The notes beneath the pieces were generated by a model. The model did no database searches, was not told the DNA's origin, and saw only the letters and a list, made by a program, of their open reading frames with translations. The position numbers and the translations under genes were made by a program. Positions 15,985-24,411 of a stretch of DNA of 64,000 bases are shown here, piece after piece; the first letter of the stretch is position 1, and the number at the start of each line of letters is the position of its first letter. The stretch spans positions 248,001-312,000 of the forward strand of contig NZ_BAMW01000015.1 in the NCBI RefSeq assembly GCF_000963945.1, written 5' to 3'. This DNA comes from Acetobacter indonesiensis (GTDB taxonomy: Bacteria; Pseudomonadota; Alphaproteobacteria; Acetobacterales; Acetobacteraceae).

Positions 15985-17160
15985 ATGGCCGAAGACCACA
16001 ACCAACAGTCTGATGCAGCCTCTGACACTCAGAATCAGCCTGCCCCGAAGAAGAAGAGTGCCCGTGGCAAGATCATTCTGACCATTGTCATTGTGGTGCT
16101 TGCTGTGGCCGCAGGGGTGTACTGGTTCCTGACGCGCAATGAAGTTGAAACGGATGATGCGTTTACCGCTGGCCGGTCAATTTCGGTTGCGCCGCATGTG
16201 GCAGGCTACGTGACTGAACTGCTGGTCAACGACAACCAGTTTGTGCGCAAAGGCCAGCTTCTGGCCCGGATCGACCCGCGTGACTGGAAAGCCGCCCGCG
16301 ATAAAGCTGATGCGTCCCTTATTCAGGCCAAAGCTGCGGCGCAGGGATACGATATGCTGGCGCAGGTTGCGACACTGGAGTTCCCTGGCCGATTGACGCA
16401 GGCGCAAGGCACACTGGCTGAAGCAAAAGCCCAGCTTGTGAAGGCAGAGTCTGACTACAAGCGTCAGCGTTCGGTCGAGCGGGCCGCGACATCGCAGCAG
16501 GATATCGACTACGCACGTGCAGCCCTTGATGCCGCCAAAGCCAAAGTGATGGAAGCACAGGGTGCGGTTGAACGCGCCACGCCGGTTAAGCCGAATGTTG
16601 AAAATACCCGTATTCAGGTCAGCCAGCAGGAAGGGCAGGTCAAAGGGGCTCAGGCCGATCTGGATAACGCCAACCTGAACCTTGAATGGACTGAAATCCG
16701 CGCCCCACATGATGGCTGGATTTCACAGCGTAATGTCGAGCAAGGCAACTACGTTTCGGCTGGTCAGCATATTTTCTCCATTGTGGAGCCAGAAGTCTGG
16801 GTTGTGGCCAACTATAAGGAAACCCAGATTACCCGTATGCGTCCCGGCCAAAAGGTTGATATCGCAGTGGATGCGTATTCTTCCATCAAGCTGCATGGTC
16901 ATATCGACTCAATCCAGAAGGGAACGGGGGCGACCTTCAGCGCATTCCCGCCTGAAAATGCCACAGGGAACTACGTGAAAATTGTGCAGCGTGTGCCGGT
17001 TAAAATTCTGATTGATGATGGGCTTGACCCAGACCGCCAGTTGGCCCTTGGCCTGTCCGTTGTGCCCGTGGTGCATGTTGATACCGATGGGCACCCGGAT
17101 GCCGCACCACGCAACACCGCCCCGGCTGCGACACCAGTGCATGAGACAGCCGTGCAATGA
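15985..17160 (+). CDS. emrA: EmrA-like membrane fusion protein
   Basis: Periplasmic adaptor (HlyD family) linking an inner-membrane MFS pump to the outer membrane. Residues 1-28 are cytoplasmic and polar, 29-50 form one membrane helix, then a lipoyl half-motif (ISVAPHVAGYVTELLVNDNQ) precedes a long coiled-coil hairpin (about 100-230) and the second lipoyl half and beta-barrel (IRAPHDGWISQRNVEQGNYV). I chose ATG 15985 over an in-frame ATG at 15952 because GAGGAACAGG directly precedes it. The stop overlaps the emrB start (ATGA at 17157). No TolC-type gene is adjacent. Probably controlled through the palindrome at 15898. Confidence 0.92.
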   Translation: MAEDHNQQSDAASDTQNQPAPKKKSARGKIILTIVIVVLAVAAGVYWFLTRNEVETDDAFTAGRSISVAPHVAGYVTELLVNDNQFVRKGQLLARIDPRDWKAARDKADASLIQAKAAAQGYDMLAQVATLEFPGRLTQAQGTLAEAKAQLVKAESDYKRQRSVERAATSQQDIDYARAALDAAKAKVMEAQGAVERATPVKPNVENTRIQVSQQEGQVKGAQADLDNANLNLEWTEIRAPHDGWISQRNVEQGNYVSAGQHIFSIVEPEVWVVANYKETQITRMRPGQKVDIAVDAYSSIKLHGHIDSIQKGTGATFSAFPPENATGNYVKIVQRVPVKILIDDGLDPDRQLALGLSVVPVVHVDTDGHPDAAPRNTAPAATPVHETAVQ

Positions 17161-18734
17161 GCGATCAGCCCGACGCAGCCGCGGCGGGGTGGAAGCCGCG
17201 CCATAACCCGTGGGCCGTCGCCTTTGTGGTGACAATGGCGGCGTTCATGGAAATTCTGGATACCACCATTGTCAACGTCTCCCTGCCGCATATCGCTGGC
17301 AGTCTTTCAAGCACGTATGATGATTCAACCTGGACGTTGACAGCTTATCTGGTGGCCAATGGTATCGTGCTCACCATCTCGGGGTGGTTAGGCAAGGTCT
17401 TTGGCCGCAAGCAATATTTCATGATCTGCATCGTGATGTTCACGGTGTCTTCGTTTCTGTGCGGTATGGCTACCAGTCTGGTCGAACTTATTCTGTTCCG
17501 CATGATGCAGGGCTTTTTCGGTGGCGGGCTACAGCCCAACCAGCAATCCATTATTCTTGATAGCTTTCCTCCTGAAAAACGTGCTGCGGCGTTTGGTCTG
17601 ACAGCAATTGCTGCTGTTGTGGGGCCAGTTATTGGCCCGACGCTGGGTGGGTGGATTACCGATAACTTTTCATGGCGGTGGATTTTCTTCATCAACGTAC
17701 CGTTCGGTTTTCTGACGACACTGGGTGTTGCCACCATGGTGGAAGACCCACCGTGGGCCAGAAAACGCAAAGCGCCAGTTGATGTTATCGGGATCAGTCT
17801 GATCACGCTTGGATTCAGTTGCCTTGAAGTCATGGTTGACCGAGGGGAGGACGCAGACTGGTTCGGTTCCACCTTTATTCGCGTCATGGGTGTGTTGGCT
17901 GTTCTGGGGCTGGTTGGGGCCGTATTGTGGCTGCTGCACACAGACCGCCCGGCTGTTGACCTGCGTGTGTTCAAGGACCGTAATTTTGCGGTGGGCACGG
18001 CGCTTATGGGGGCAATGGGGGCGCTGCTTTATGCATCCGCCATTATTGTCCCGCAGTTTGCGCAGCAGGTTATGGGCTATACCGCAACGCTGTCAGGCTT
18101 GATCCTCTCGCCGGGGGGGATTGCAGTTATCATCCTCATCCCCATTGTGGGAAAACTGATGACGTTGATGAGTGTACGCAGCGTTATTGCCCTTGGCTTC
18201 ACATTGATGGGCTTTGCGCTGTTTTTCTCGGCCAATCTGGTGCCGTTGCTGGACTTCAAGCATCTGGTCATTTTCCGTATGAGCCAGACAGCCTGTCTTG
18301 CCTTCCTGTTCGTGCCGCTTTCAACCATTGCGTATTCGACCATCCCGGAACGGTTGAATGCGGATGCATCAGCCCTGTTCAGTATGTCGCGTAACGTGCT
18401 GGGGTCTTTGGCAATTTCTGGCGCTACAGCGTTGTTGATGGAACGGAAGCAGGCGCATCAGGCACATATGGTGCACTGGATGACACCGTACCATCAACCG
18501 TTTAATGACTATCTGGCACAGGCTAAAACGGTTGCGCAGGCACGCGGCGCGCCGGAACATACGGCAGAAGCAATAGCGCAGCATGTGCAATATCTGGAAT
18601 TCAGCCGCCAGATTGCGATGCTGACCTATAACGAGGTTTTCTTGATTTTGGAAATAGGCGCGTTTCTGTGCGTTCCTTTCTGCTTCCTGTTCTCGCCCAT
18701 TAGTGGCAACGGAAAGGCGACTGGCGCGCATTAG
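17157..18734 (+). CDS. emrB: EmrB-like MFS multidrug exporter, DHA2 family
   Basis: A 525-residue, 14-helix inner-membrane proton antiporter. The family start is clear (FMEILDTTIVNVSLPHIAGS), as are the motif-A loop (GWLGKVFGRK) and motif C (GPVIGPTLGGWI). It is translationally coupled to the EmrA-like adaptor and is expected to form an EmrAB tripartite pump with an unlinked TolC-type channel. The drug or solute range is not predictable. A terminator follows at 18756. Confidence 0.93.
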   Translation: MSDQPDAAAAGWKPRHNPWAVAFVVTMAAFMEILDTTIVNVSLPHIAGSLSSTYDDSTWTLTAYLVANGIVLTISGWLGKVFGRKQYFMICIVMFTVSSFLCGMATSLVELILFRMMQGFFGGGLQPNQQSIILDSFPPEKRAAAFGLTAIAAVVGPVIGPTLGGWITDNFSWRWIFFINVPFGFLTTLGVATMVEDPPWARKRKAPVDVIGISLITLGFSCLEVMVDRGEDADWFGSTFIRVMGVLAVLGLVGAVLWLLHTDRPAVDLRVFKDRNFAVGTALMGAMGALLYASAIIVPQFAQQVMGYTATLSGLILSPGGIAVIILIPIVGKLMTLMSVRSVIALGFTLMGFALFFSANLVPLLDFKHLVIFRMSQTACLAFLFVPLSTIAYSTIPERLNADASALFSMSRNVLGSLAISGATALLMERKQAHQAHMVHWMTPYHQPFNDYLAQAKTVAQARGAPEHTAEAIAQHVQYLEFSRQIAMLTYNEVFLILEIGAFLCVPFCFLFSPISGNGKATGAH

Positions 18735-18755
18735 CCGTTTGGCCTTGACGTGCAA

Positions 18756-18799
18756 CAAAAAGCCCTGACGGCAGATTTTTCTGCGGCAGGGCTTTTTTT
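18756..18799 (+). terminator. Rho-independent terminator of emrAB
   Basis: A stem pairing AAAAAGCCCTG with CAGGGCTTTTTTT (inner part GCAGA/TCTGC) ends in seven T residues, about 20 bases beyond the emrB stop. Confidence 0.9.
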
Positions 18800-19079
18800 G
18801 TGTGATTCAGCATCATTCGTGAATGGTGGAGCCAAATAGGGCGAAGGATGTGTCTGGTGATTCAGGTGCAGTCACAACTTATCAGGCGGATGCAGGCAAG
18901 GGAGTGTCTGCTGAGGAAAATTAAAAGCGGGAGTTTCCTGCCATAACATCCTGCACATAATGCGAGATACAGGTGCCATGCAGATGTGCCTTGGCGAGCT
19001 ATTGGCAGTTGCGCCGTGTGAAGTAACGTTGCCGAGCCGAGCGATTACAGATGCGGGTATGCCCAATTGCAGCACTAAA

Positions 19080-19104
19080 TGAACCCGAAGCACAAAGCCG
19101 CGTT
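19080..19104 (+). promoter_or_regulatory. Candidate EcfG-type stress promoter for csbD
   Basis: TGAAC-N16-CGTT matches the alphaproteobacterial general-stress sigma (EcfG) consensus GGAAC-N16/17-CGTT at all but one position, about 53 bases before the csbD start. CsbD-type genes are common members of that regulon. Single-site match; the sigma factor itself is not in the window. Confidence 0.4.
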
Positions 19105-19156
19105 ATAGAAACAAGGGCCCGGTTAATCGGCCCAAACATGGCTTAGGAGAATTCAG

Positions 19157-19336
19157 ATGGGTGAATTTACTGATAAAGTCAAAGGTGCTGCTGACAAAGT
19201 TGTCGGTTCCGTCAAGGAAGGCGTTGGTAAAATGACCAACGACAAAGAACTTGAAGTTGAAGGCAAGGCCCAGCAGCTAAAAGGCAAGGCGGAGCAGGTC
19301 AAAGGCACCGTTAAGGGCAAAATTAACGATCTTTGA
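19157..19336 (+). CDS. Small CsbD family stress protein
   Basis: A 59-residue, Lys/Glu/Gly-rich soluble protein with the complete CsbD pattern: FTDKVKGAADKVVGSVKEG, then KELEVEGKAQQLKGKAEQVK and a basic end. CsbD proteins are strongly induced under general stress but have no known activity. The ATG at 19157 is preceded by TAGGAGA at good spacing, and the frame closes 22 bases before a terminator. The gene is monocistronic. It is distinct from the membrane-anchored CsbD chimera at 1665. Confidence 0.92.
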   Translation: MGEFTDKVKGAADKVVGSVKEGVGKMTNDKELEVEGKAQQLKGKAEQVKGTVKGKINDL

Positions 19337-19357
19337 TTTCATGCCGCTATAAACAGC

Positions 19358-19388
19358 AAAAAGGGTGCCCGGCGAGGCACCCTTTTTT
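19358..19388. terminator. Bidirectional terminator between csbD and the TonB receptor
   Basis: AAAAAGGGTGCC and GGCACCCTTTTTT form a perfect stem with a 6-base loop. It lies between two convergent genes, and the A-tract and T-tract on either side allow termination in both directions. Confidence 0.92.
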
Positions 19389-19402
19389 GTGATGGCAAAT
19401 GA

Positions 19403-21634
19403 TTACCAGCTAAAGCCTATGCTGGCTTGCGCGTTTCGGCGCTCACCATAATAGCAATATTGTCCGTCCGAGCCGTAGGCAAAGCAGTTGGCAACATAGT
19501 GTTTGTCAAAAAGATTGCGGACGCTGGCTGATGCTTTCCAGCCATGCAATGATGATGACAGGTTTGATAGGTCGTAACTGATAGATCCGTCAAATAGGGC
19601 ATATTGCGGCAGCCATACGCTTCCATAGGTTGCTTCACCCCCATAGACCTTGGCCGAATACCGCATGCCGCCACCGAAACCAAACCCTTTCAGTCGGCCG
19701 GAAGGCAGTGTGTAGAACGCAAACAGCGTGGCGTTGCCTTTGCTGGACTGAATAAGTGGCTTTCCCGTTGAATCGTCTTTGACTTTCTGGAACCCGACTG
19801 CGGCTGTCAGCATAAGGTTGTGGAACGGTTCTGCGTGGGCTTCAAATTCAAACCCGTCTGAATGTACCAGCCCGCTTTGTATATTATAGCCCGTATTCGC
19901 CACGGAAACGAGGACATTGCTTTGTTCAATATGGAACCCTGCCGCTGACAGCAGAAGCGAGGTTCCAGGAATTTGATATTTCAGGCCACCTTCAAGCTGT
20001 TTCCCGATTGACGGACTGGCTTGATGGAAGCTGCTGCCGCTGTCGTTTGACACAATGCCTGACTGAGGCTGGAAAGATGTTGAATAACTGATGTATGGCG
20101 CAAGGCCGAAATCAAAATGATACAAACCGGAGGCCCGCCATGTAATCTGGCTGCTGTTCTGCCGCGTATCAGAGGCTGAAAGATATTCGATCTGGTGAGA
20201 CCGATACCAGTCATTTCGGATACTGCCTGTTACAATGAAGCGTTTCCACCGAACTTCATCCTGACCGTAGGCCCCGATCTGATGGGAGTCCGTAAGGTAT
20301 TTTGATGACGGCGTCAGGTCAGGGATAACCATATGATAGTCAGGGTGCAGTACATCCAGATCAGGAGCATCAGCGTAGGCTTCTGAATCTTTGGCCTTCT
20401 GCTGCATATAATCAAAGCCAAACATCATTGTATGACGCAGCGGCCCCGTATTGACGTGCCCTTTGAACTGGCTGTCAAAAGCCAGGTTATAAGTGTGTTC
20501 TTGCGTGCCATAAGCGGAGCGTGACAGCATCTGACCACTGGTGCCGTCGTCACTGTCGTAATAGCCGTTATTGTAAACGCTACGATATATTGTGCGGATA
20601 TCATCATAACGACCGCGGGTGGTAAAGCTCCAGTCATCGTTGAAGCGATGGTTGAAGATGTAGGTGATCGCACCCTGTCGGCGGTTGAATTTTTCTGATG
20701 GGACATCGCCGTCATAAAAATTACGCGGCAGATAACCGTATGATGCGCGTTTAAGCGAGCCAATAAGAGGCAAACCCCCATATGATCCATTTTCGGGGTC
20801 ATATTGATAGTTGCCCAGCAGCGTCAGGGTCGTGGGGCCGTCCCCGCCAAAAGTAAAGGATGGACTGATGCTAAAACGCCTGCTGCCGGTTTTACTAAGC
20901 TGTGTATGCTGGCCGTTGACTGTTCCATATACACGATAGCGCACAAGGCCATTGTCCGTGGCATAACCGCCGACATCGGCATCGACACGGTACAGATCAA
21001 ACATGCCACCAGTTGTGTTCACGCCCCCATAAAAGCGTTGGTCGGTCGGTAGCTTGCTGGAAAGCGCAGTCAGACCACCGGGGCTGGACTGCCCATACAG
21101 TGAAGACGCTGGACCTTTCAGGAGTTCAACACGGTCAAGTCGGAATGTATCGGTCTGGGCAACAGCAAACCCTGTTGGGCTGTCTTGAATTTTCAGGCCG
21201 TCAAGAAACGTCGGTACGGTAAAACCCCGCAACGTAAACAGGTCATAGCGCGTGCCTTCACCGCCGCGGGTGTCAGCGGTGATACCGGCAGAATAGCGCA
21301 CAGCCTGATTAAGGGTCAGCACACCGCGCACATCCATGTCTTCACGCGTAATGACGCTGACGGATTGCGCTGTTTCGACCAAAGGTGTGTTGGTCTTGGT
21401 GGCGGCTGAGGCAATGGTTGATGCCTTGTGCCCGCGCACTTCCACGTGTTCACTTTCGGCCATGTGCTTTTTAGGTGCATTGGTCTTCGTGACTTTGCCA
21501 GAAACGGCGCGTGCGGTTTCTTTCTGGTTATCAGCCCGTTTTTCCTGATCGGCTGCCAATGCGGTATCAGCCAACGTCATATAGGACAGAGCCAGAGAGA
21601 AAACGGCCGTGTAGAGGAGTCTGCTGCGCTGCAT
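19403..21634 (-). CDS. TonB-dependent siderophore receptor
   Basis: A 743-residue outer-membrane receptor of the FhuA/FpvA/FoxA type for ferric siderophores. It has a signal peptide (cleavage after ALAA near residue 28), a likely TonB box (ESEHVEVRG, about 61-69), a plug domain (LVETAQSVSVITREDMDVRG... ...VELLKGPASSLYGQSSPGGL) and a 22-strand barrel ending in the aromatic C-terminus ASIGFSW. The siderophore is not predictable. An AraC regulator lies upstream in the same direction, 279 bp away, as is common for siderophore uptake. That gap holds two palindromes. I found no clear Fur box by eye. Confidence 0.93.
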   Translation of the reverse strand: MQRSRLLYTAVFSLALSYMTLADTALAADQEKRADNQKETARAVSGKVTKTNAPKKHMAESEHVEVRGHKASTIASAATKTNTPLVETAQSVSVITREDMDVRGVLTLNQAVRYSAGITADTRGGEGTRYDLFTLRGFTVPTFLDGLKIQDSPTGFAVAQTDTFRLDRVELLKGPASSLYGQSSPGGLTALSSKLPTDQRFYGGVNTTGGMFDLYRVDADVGGYATDNGLVRYRVYGTVNGQHTQLSKTGSRRFSISPSFTFGGDGPTTLTLLGNYQYDPENGSYGGLPLIGSLKRASYGYLPRNFYDGDVPSEKFNRRQGAITYIFNHRFNDDWSFTTRGRYDDIRTIYRSVYNNGYYDSDDGTSGQMLSRSAYGTQEHTYNLAFDSQFKGHVNTGPLRHTMMFGFDYMQQKAKDSEAYADAPDLDVLHPDYHMVIPDLTPSSKYLTDSHQIGAYGQDEVRWKRFIVTGSIRNDWYRSHQIEYLSASDTRQNSSQITWRASGLYHFDFGLAPYISYSTSFQPQSGIVSNDSGSSFHQASPSIGKQLEGGLKYQIPGTSLLLSAAGFHIEQSNVLVSVANTGYNIQSGLVHSDGFEFEAHAEPFHNLMLTAAVGFQKVKDDSTGKPLIQSSKGNATLFAFYTLPSGRLKGFGFGGGMRYSAKVYGGEATYGSVWLPQYALFDGSISYDLSNLSSSLHGWKASASVRNLFDKHYVANCFAYGSDGQYCYYGERRNAQASIGFSW

Positions 21635-21779
21635 ATCGAACTCATTTCGTGACCAGCGTCTCCCGCAGATGGAGGTGCTACGTGCTGGTGTTAAGAATAA
21701 GACTTAGTTGCGCGCATAACGATGTTTGAAAGTCGTATCAAGCGATAGGAAGCGGGTTGGCCCAAACGCGATGAAATTC

Positions 21780-21808
21780 TGCCTGAACGCTACTCTCTTT
21801 CAGGCAGT
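21780..21808. repeat. Inverted repeat upstream of the TonB receptor
   Basis: CTGCCTGAA (21780-21788) and TTCAGGCAG (21800-21808) form a perfect 9-bp stem with an 11-base loop. There is no T-run on the minus strand, so it is only a weak terminator candidate for the AraC gene and could instead be a protein site. Confidence 0.55.
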
Positions 21809-21813
21809 TAGTT

Positions 21814-21825
21814 GAAACGTTTCAG
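21814..21825. promoter_or_regulatory. LacI-type palindrome TGAAACGTTTCA
   Basis: A perfect 12-bp palindrome with a central CG, the form typical of LacI/GalR operators. It lies about 180 bp before the TonB receptor start and 90 bp past the AraC stop. AraC proteins usually bind direct repeats, so another regulator may act here. Confidence 0.45.
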
Positions 21826-21913
21826 GTTTCTTGTGCGTTTAGACACAATTTTTGATCATCAAACCCTATGAAGCACCCAAATAGGGAAGTGCTTTTCAGG
21901 AAGATGAGGGAGG

Positions 21914-22675
21914 CTATGCCTGTGTACGAAGTGTGCTGGGGGCAGCCCCAAATGTGCGATGAAACATGGCACTGAAGCTGCTTGCGCTGTCGTAACCCAG
22001 ATCAAACGCGACCTGGGCAATGGGCTGGCCTGCGGTAATGCGTGATGCGGCTTCTAGAACGCGCAAGCGGCGACGCCATAGCGCGAAGCCCATACCTATT
22101 TCCTGCTGAAAAAGACGGGTGAAGGTACGACGCGCCATCCCGGCTTCTTTGGCCCAAAAATCAATATCATGCGTGTCGCCCGGTTGCGCGATAATGGCGT
22201 CACACACGCGGCGTAATCTTTGGTCAGCAGGCAGTAAAAGCCGTTCTGCAATGCGTGGCGCGCGGCTTATTTCCTCAACCAGAAGGTGAGCAATAGCAGA
22301 CATGCGGCTGTCCATGGCGAAGTCGTATTGCATCGCGATGACTTCATCGACCAACCCCTGCATGAGGGAGGAGACATCAAACATTTTGCAGGGCAGTTCG
22401 GTCTGCATCAGGGTAGGGTCAACATATACGACCTGAAACCTCAGGTCGGTGCGGCAGATGGCTTCGTGCAGTGTATGGGCTGGCAGCCACATGCCTTGGC
22501 CGGGCGAAAGAACAAAGCTGCTGTTGTGGGTATTAACGGTTACGGTGCCAGCCTGAAAAATCGATAATTGCCCGCGATTATGCGTGTGAAAGCGATCAAC
22601 AAAGCCACCTGCATAATAATCGGAAAAGCCGACCACTGGGGGCGGGTTGAGCGGAAGATCAGCAGTGCGCTTCAT
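21914..22675 (-). CDS. AraC-family transcriptional regulator with cupin sensor domain
   Basis: A 253-residue regulator. The N-terminal half is a cupin-type ligand domain (FVDRFHTHNRGQLSIFQAG, then LSPGQGMWLPAHTLHEAIC) and residues about 150-250 form the double helix-turn-helix of AraC/XylS (DIDFWAKEAGMARRTFTRLFQQEIG... and IAQVAFDLGYDSASSFSAMFHRTFG). It reads in the same direction as the adjacent siderophore receptor and is its likely local regulator, though the gap is large enough for an independent receptor promoter. Ligand unknown. Confidence 0.9.
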   Translation of the reverse strand: MKRTADLPLNPPPVVGFSDYYAGGFVDRFHTHNRGQLSIFQAGTVTVNTHNSSFVLSPGQGMWLPAHTLHEAICRTDLRFQVVYVDPTLMQTELPCKMFDVSSLMQGLVDEVIAMQYDFAMDSRMSAIAHLLVEEISRAPRIAERLLLPADQRLRRVCDAIIAQPGDTHDIDFWAKEAGMARRTFTRLFQQEIGMGFALWRRRLRVLEAASRITAGQPIAQVAFDLGYDSASSFSAMFHRTFGAAPSTLRTQA

Positions 22676-22755
22676 GGTGCGTTGATCCTGCTCTGTGCTT
22701 TGGAAAATCCTTGCCAGATAAGATGTGCGCGTATTAGCCGTGGTGGAGCAAGGAA

Positions 22756-23274
22756 TTAGTTTTGTGTCGCTTTTGAAAAAGAAGCAAAATCCTGAACCAG
22801 TTTTTCATAAATCGGTTTTTTAAAACCGACATTCCGTTCTGGCAGGCTATCAAGGTCAACCCATTGAAAGGCATCAAACTCTGGCGGGTTCTGCGCGGCC
22901 AGATTGATATCGTCATCTGTGCCGGTGAACGCAATTGCAAACCATTTCTGGGTCTGGCCCCGAAAACGGCCCCCCAGTGCTTTGCCAATCAGATGCTGCG
23001 GAAGATCGTAAGCAATCCAATCAGGATGTTCGTGCAGAATATGCAGTTTATCGGTACCGATTTCTTCCTGAACTTCGCGCAGCACGGCTTCTCGCGGTGT
23101 TTCTCCATCATCCATGCCCCCTTGGGGGCATTGCCACACACCTTCTGATAAGGAGCCGCCAACGCCGGGCATATCGGTGCGCCGTGCAATCAGAATTTTA
23201 CCGTCTGCCCTGAAAATAACGGCCCCCACATTGGGGCGATAGGGCAAGGTCGTAATGTCAGATGTCGTCATCAT
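22756..23274 (-). CDS. rppH: RNA pyrophosphohydrolase (Nudix)
   Basis: RppH converts 5'-triphosphate mRNA ends to monophosphates, opening them to RNase E-dependent decay. The 172-residue protein has a full Nudix box, GGMDDGETPREAVLREVQEEIG at 52-73 (GX5EX7REUXEEXGU), and the RppH-type N-terminus PYRPNVGAVIFRADGKILIARR. Its ATG overlaps the preceding stop by one base (TGATG), so it is translated as the last gene of the gpmI-envC-ctpA-deacetylase-rppH operon. Confidence 0.94.
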   Translation of the reverse strand: MMTTSDITTLPYRPNVGAVIFRADGKILIARRTDMPGVGGSLSEGVWQCPQGGMDDGETPREAVLREVQEEIGTDKLHILHEHPDWIAYDLPQHLIGKALGGRFRGQTQKWFAIAFTGTDDDINLAAQNPPEFDAFQWVDLDSLPERNVGFKKPIYEKLVQDFASFSKATQN

Positions 23275-24389
23275 CAGAAACCAGACTGAAGCGAGTTCTT
23301 GTTGTTCCAGTTAGGTGAGCTGAGGTGCACATGCATGTCACCGCTCGGCTTTGTCGGGCCGGAGGGAGCCACGGCCGACGCTGGGGCCGGTGCAACCAGC
23401 ATGCTGACAGGCACCAACGTAATGCCAACATCTTTCAGATGTGGAATCCACGCCCGCAGGCAGGCCAGTGCCACGGGGCGCAGCGGCCCCATAATGCCAA
23501 TGGCGCGTCCGTTATGCCGCGCCGCCTGTTGAAGTTTCAGAAGCTGGATGTCGATATTGACAATGTCGGTGTCGGTATTGATGGCAACATCGGCTGTTGC
23601 TGTGGTGGGGCCACCCTGGATACTGGCTGCCGGGTTGGCGTTTAGATACAGCAGGCCGCGTTTATCCATGTCCGTCAGAATAGGCGTAAAGGCCGCAGAA
23701 TGTGCAAATTCACCCCCATTCTGGCCGGAAAAAGCGTTGGTGACACCCACATATCCGGCAAGACTTGAAAGCGCCCACTGGTAATTCTGCATGTTCTGGG
23801 AGGCAGATAATGATGCGCCAAGAGCATTCGGCCCAGCATTTGACGGGGCTTTAGGGTCAGTTCCTGCCTTGCCATCCTGCATGGGAAGCGACAGCAGTGT
23901 TTCGTGTTTATGATCACGCGCCTGCTGCATCAGGTCTTCCACACCAGACACATAGGGCGAAATAGCCAGTGAAACAGGGCCGGGAAGGGAGGTCATTGCT
24001 TCCTGCGTCAGGGCCTGTGACTCGCCAACGCCATCAATCAGGAGGGCAACCTGCGCTGTGCCTGCGGGAACATCGACAACAGGGGCGGCATAAACCTGTC
24101 GGGCAACGCGGCCATTTGCGCCGCGCTGTGGCAGCGCATACCCGTTTGCGCCCGCTTTGCGTTCAAGCAGATCAACCTGTGGTGGGGGAATATCGGTTTT
24201 GGCCACTTGTGCAGCCCCAGCGTCCCCAGACGGAACGTCGATATCCTGCCCGGCGACCTCACCCCGTGGCGGCCCCATGACCTGAAGCGCGATTGCAAGC
24301 ACGCCCGCAGCGGCGGCTGTGCCGCCCCAGAAGCGAACAAAGGCCCGACCGGAAGACGGCATCTGCTGCCATAGGGACGTGCTGTGCAT
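23274..24389 (-). CDS. Divergent polysaccharide deacetylase (YibQ-like)
   Basis: A 371-residue protein with one N-terminal membrane helix (about 21-40) and a periplasmic catalytic-fold domain of the divergent polysaccharide deacetylase family: VALLIDGVGESQALTQEAM, LPGPVSLAISPYVSG, HETLLSLPMQ, and a C-terminal IGIMGPLRPVAL. The YibQ family is conserved next to envC and ctpA, and its exact substrate is unsettled. Its start lies 22 bases past ctpA with an AGGA site. Likely takes part in envelope remodelling with the neighbouring genes. Confidence 0.88.
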   Translation of the reverse strand: MHSTSLWQQMPSSGRAFVRFWGGTAAAAGVLAIALQVMGPPRGEVAGQDIDVPSGDAGAAQVAKTDIPPPQVDLLERKAGANGYALPQRGANGRVARQVYAAPVVDVPAGTAQVALLIDGVGESQALTQEAMTSLPGPVSLAISPYVSGVEDLMQQARDHKHETLLSLPMQDGKAGTDPKAPSNAGPNALGASLSASQNMQNYQWALSSLAGYVGVTNAFSGQNGGEFAHSAAFTPILTDMDKRGLLYLNANPAASIQGGPTTATADVAINTDTDIVNIDIQLLKLQQAARHNGRAIGIMGPLRPVALACLRAWIPHLKDVGITLVPVSMLVAPAPASAVAPSGPTKPSGDMHVHLSSPNWNNKNSLQSGF

Positions 24390-24411
24390 AACGGTTATCC
24401 TGTTTCGCGCG

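Larger units (their letters stand above)
18735..19156. other. Intergenic region between emrB and csbD
   Basis: This 422-bp gap holds the emrB terminator in its first part and a candidate extracytoplasmic-type promoter for the small CsbD gene near its end. A short GGGCC/GGCCC hairpin lies at 19115-19133 in the expected 5' leader. The middle stretch (about 18810-19060) shows no convincing open frame or RNA gene. Confidence 0.5.
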
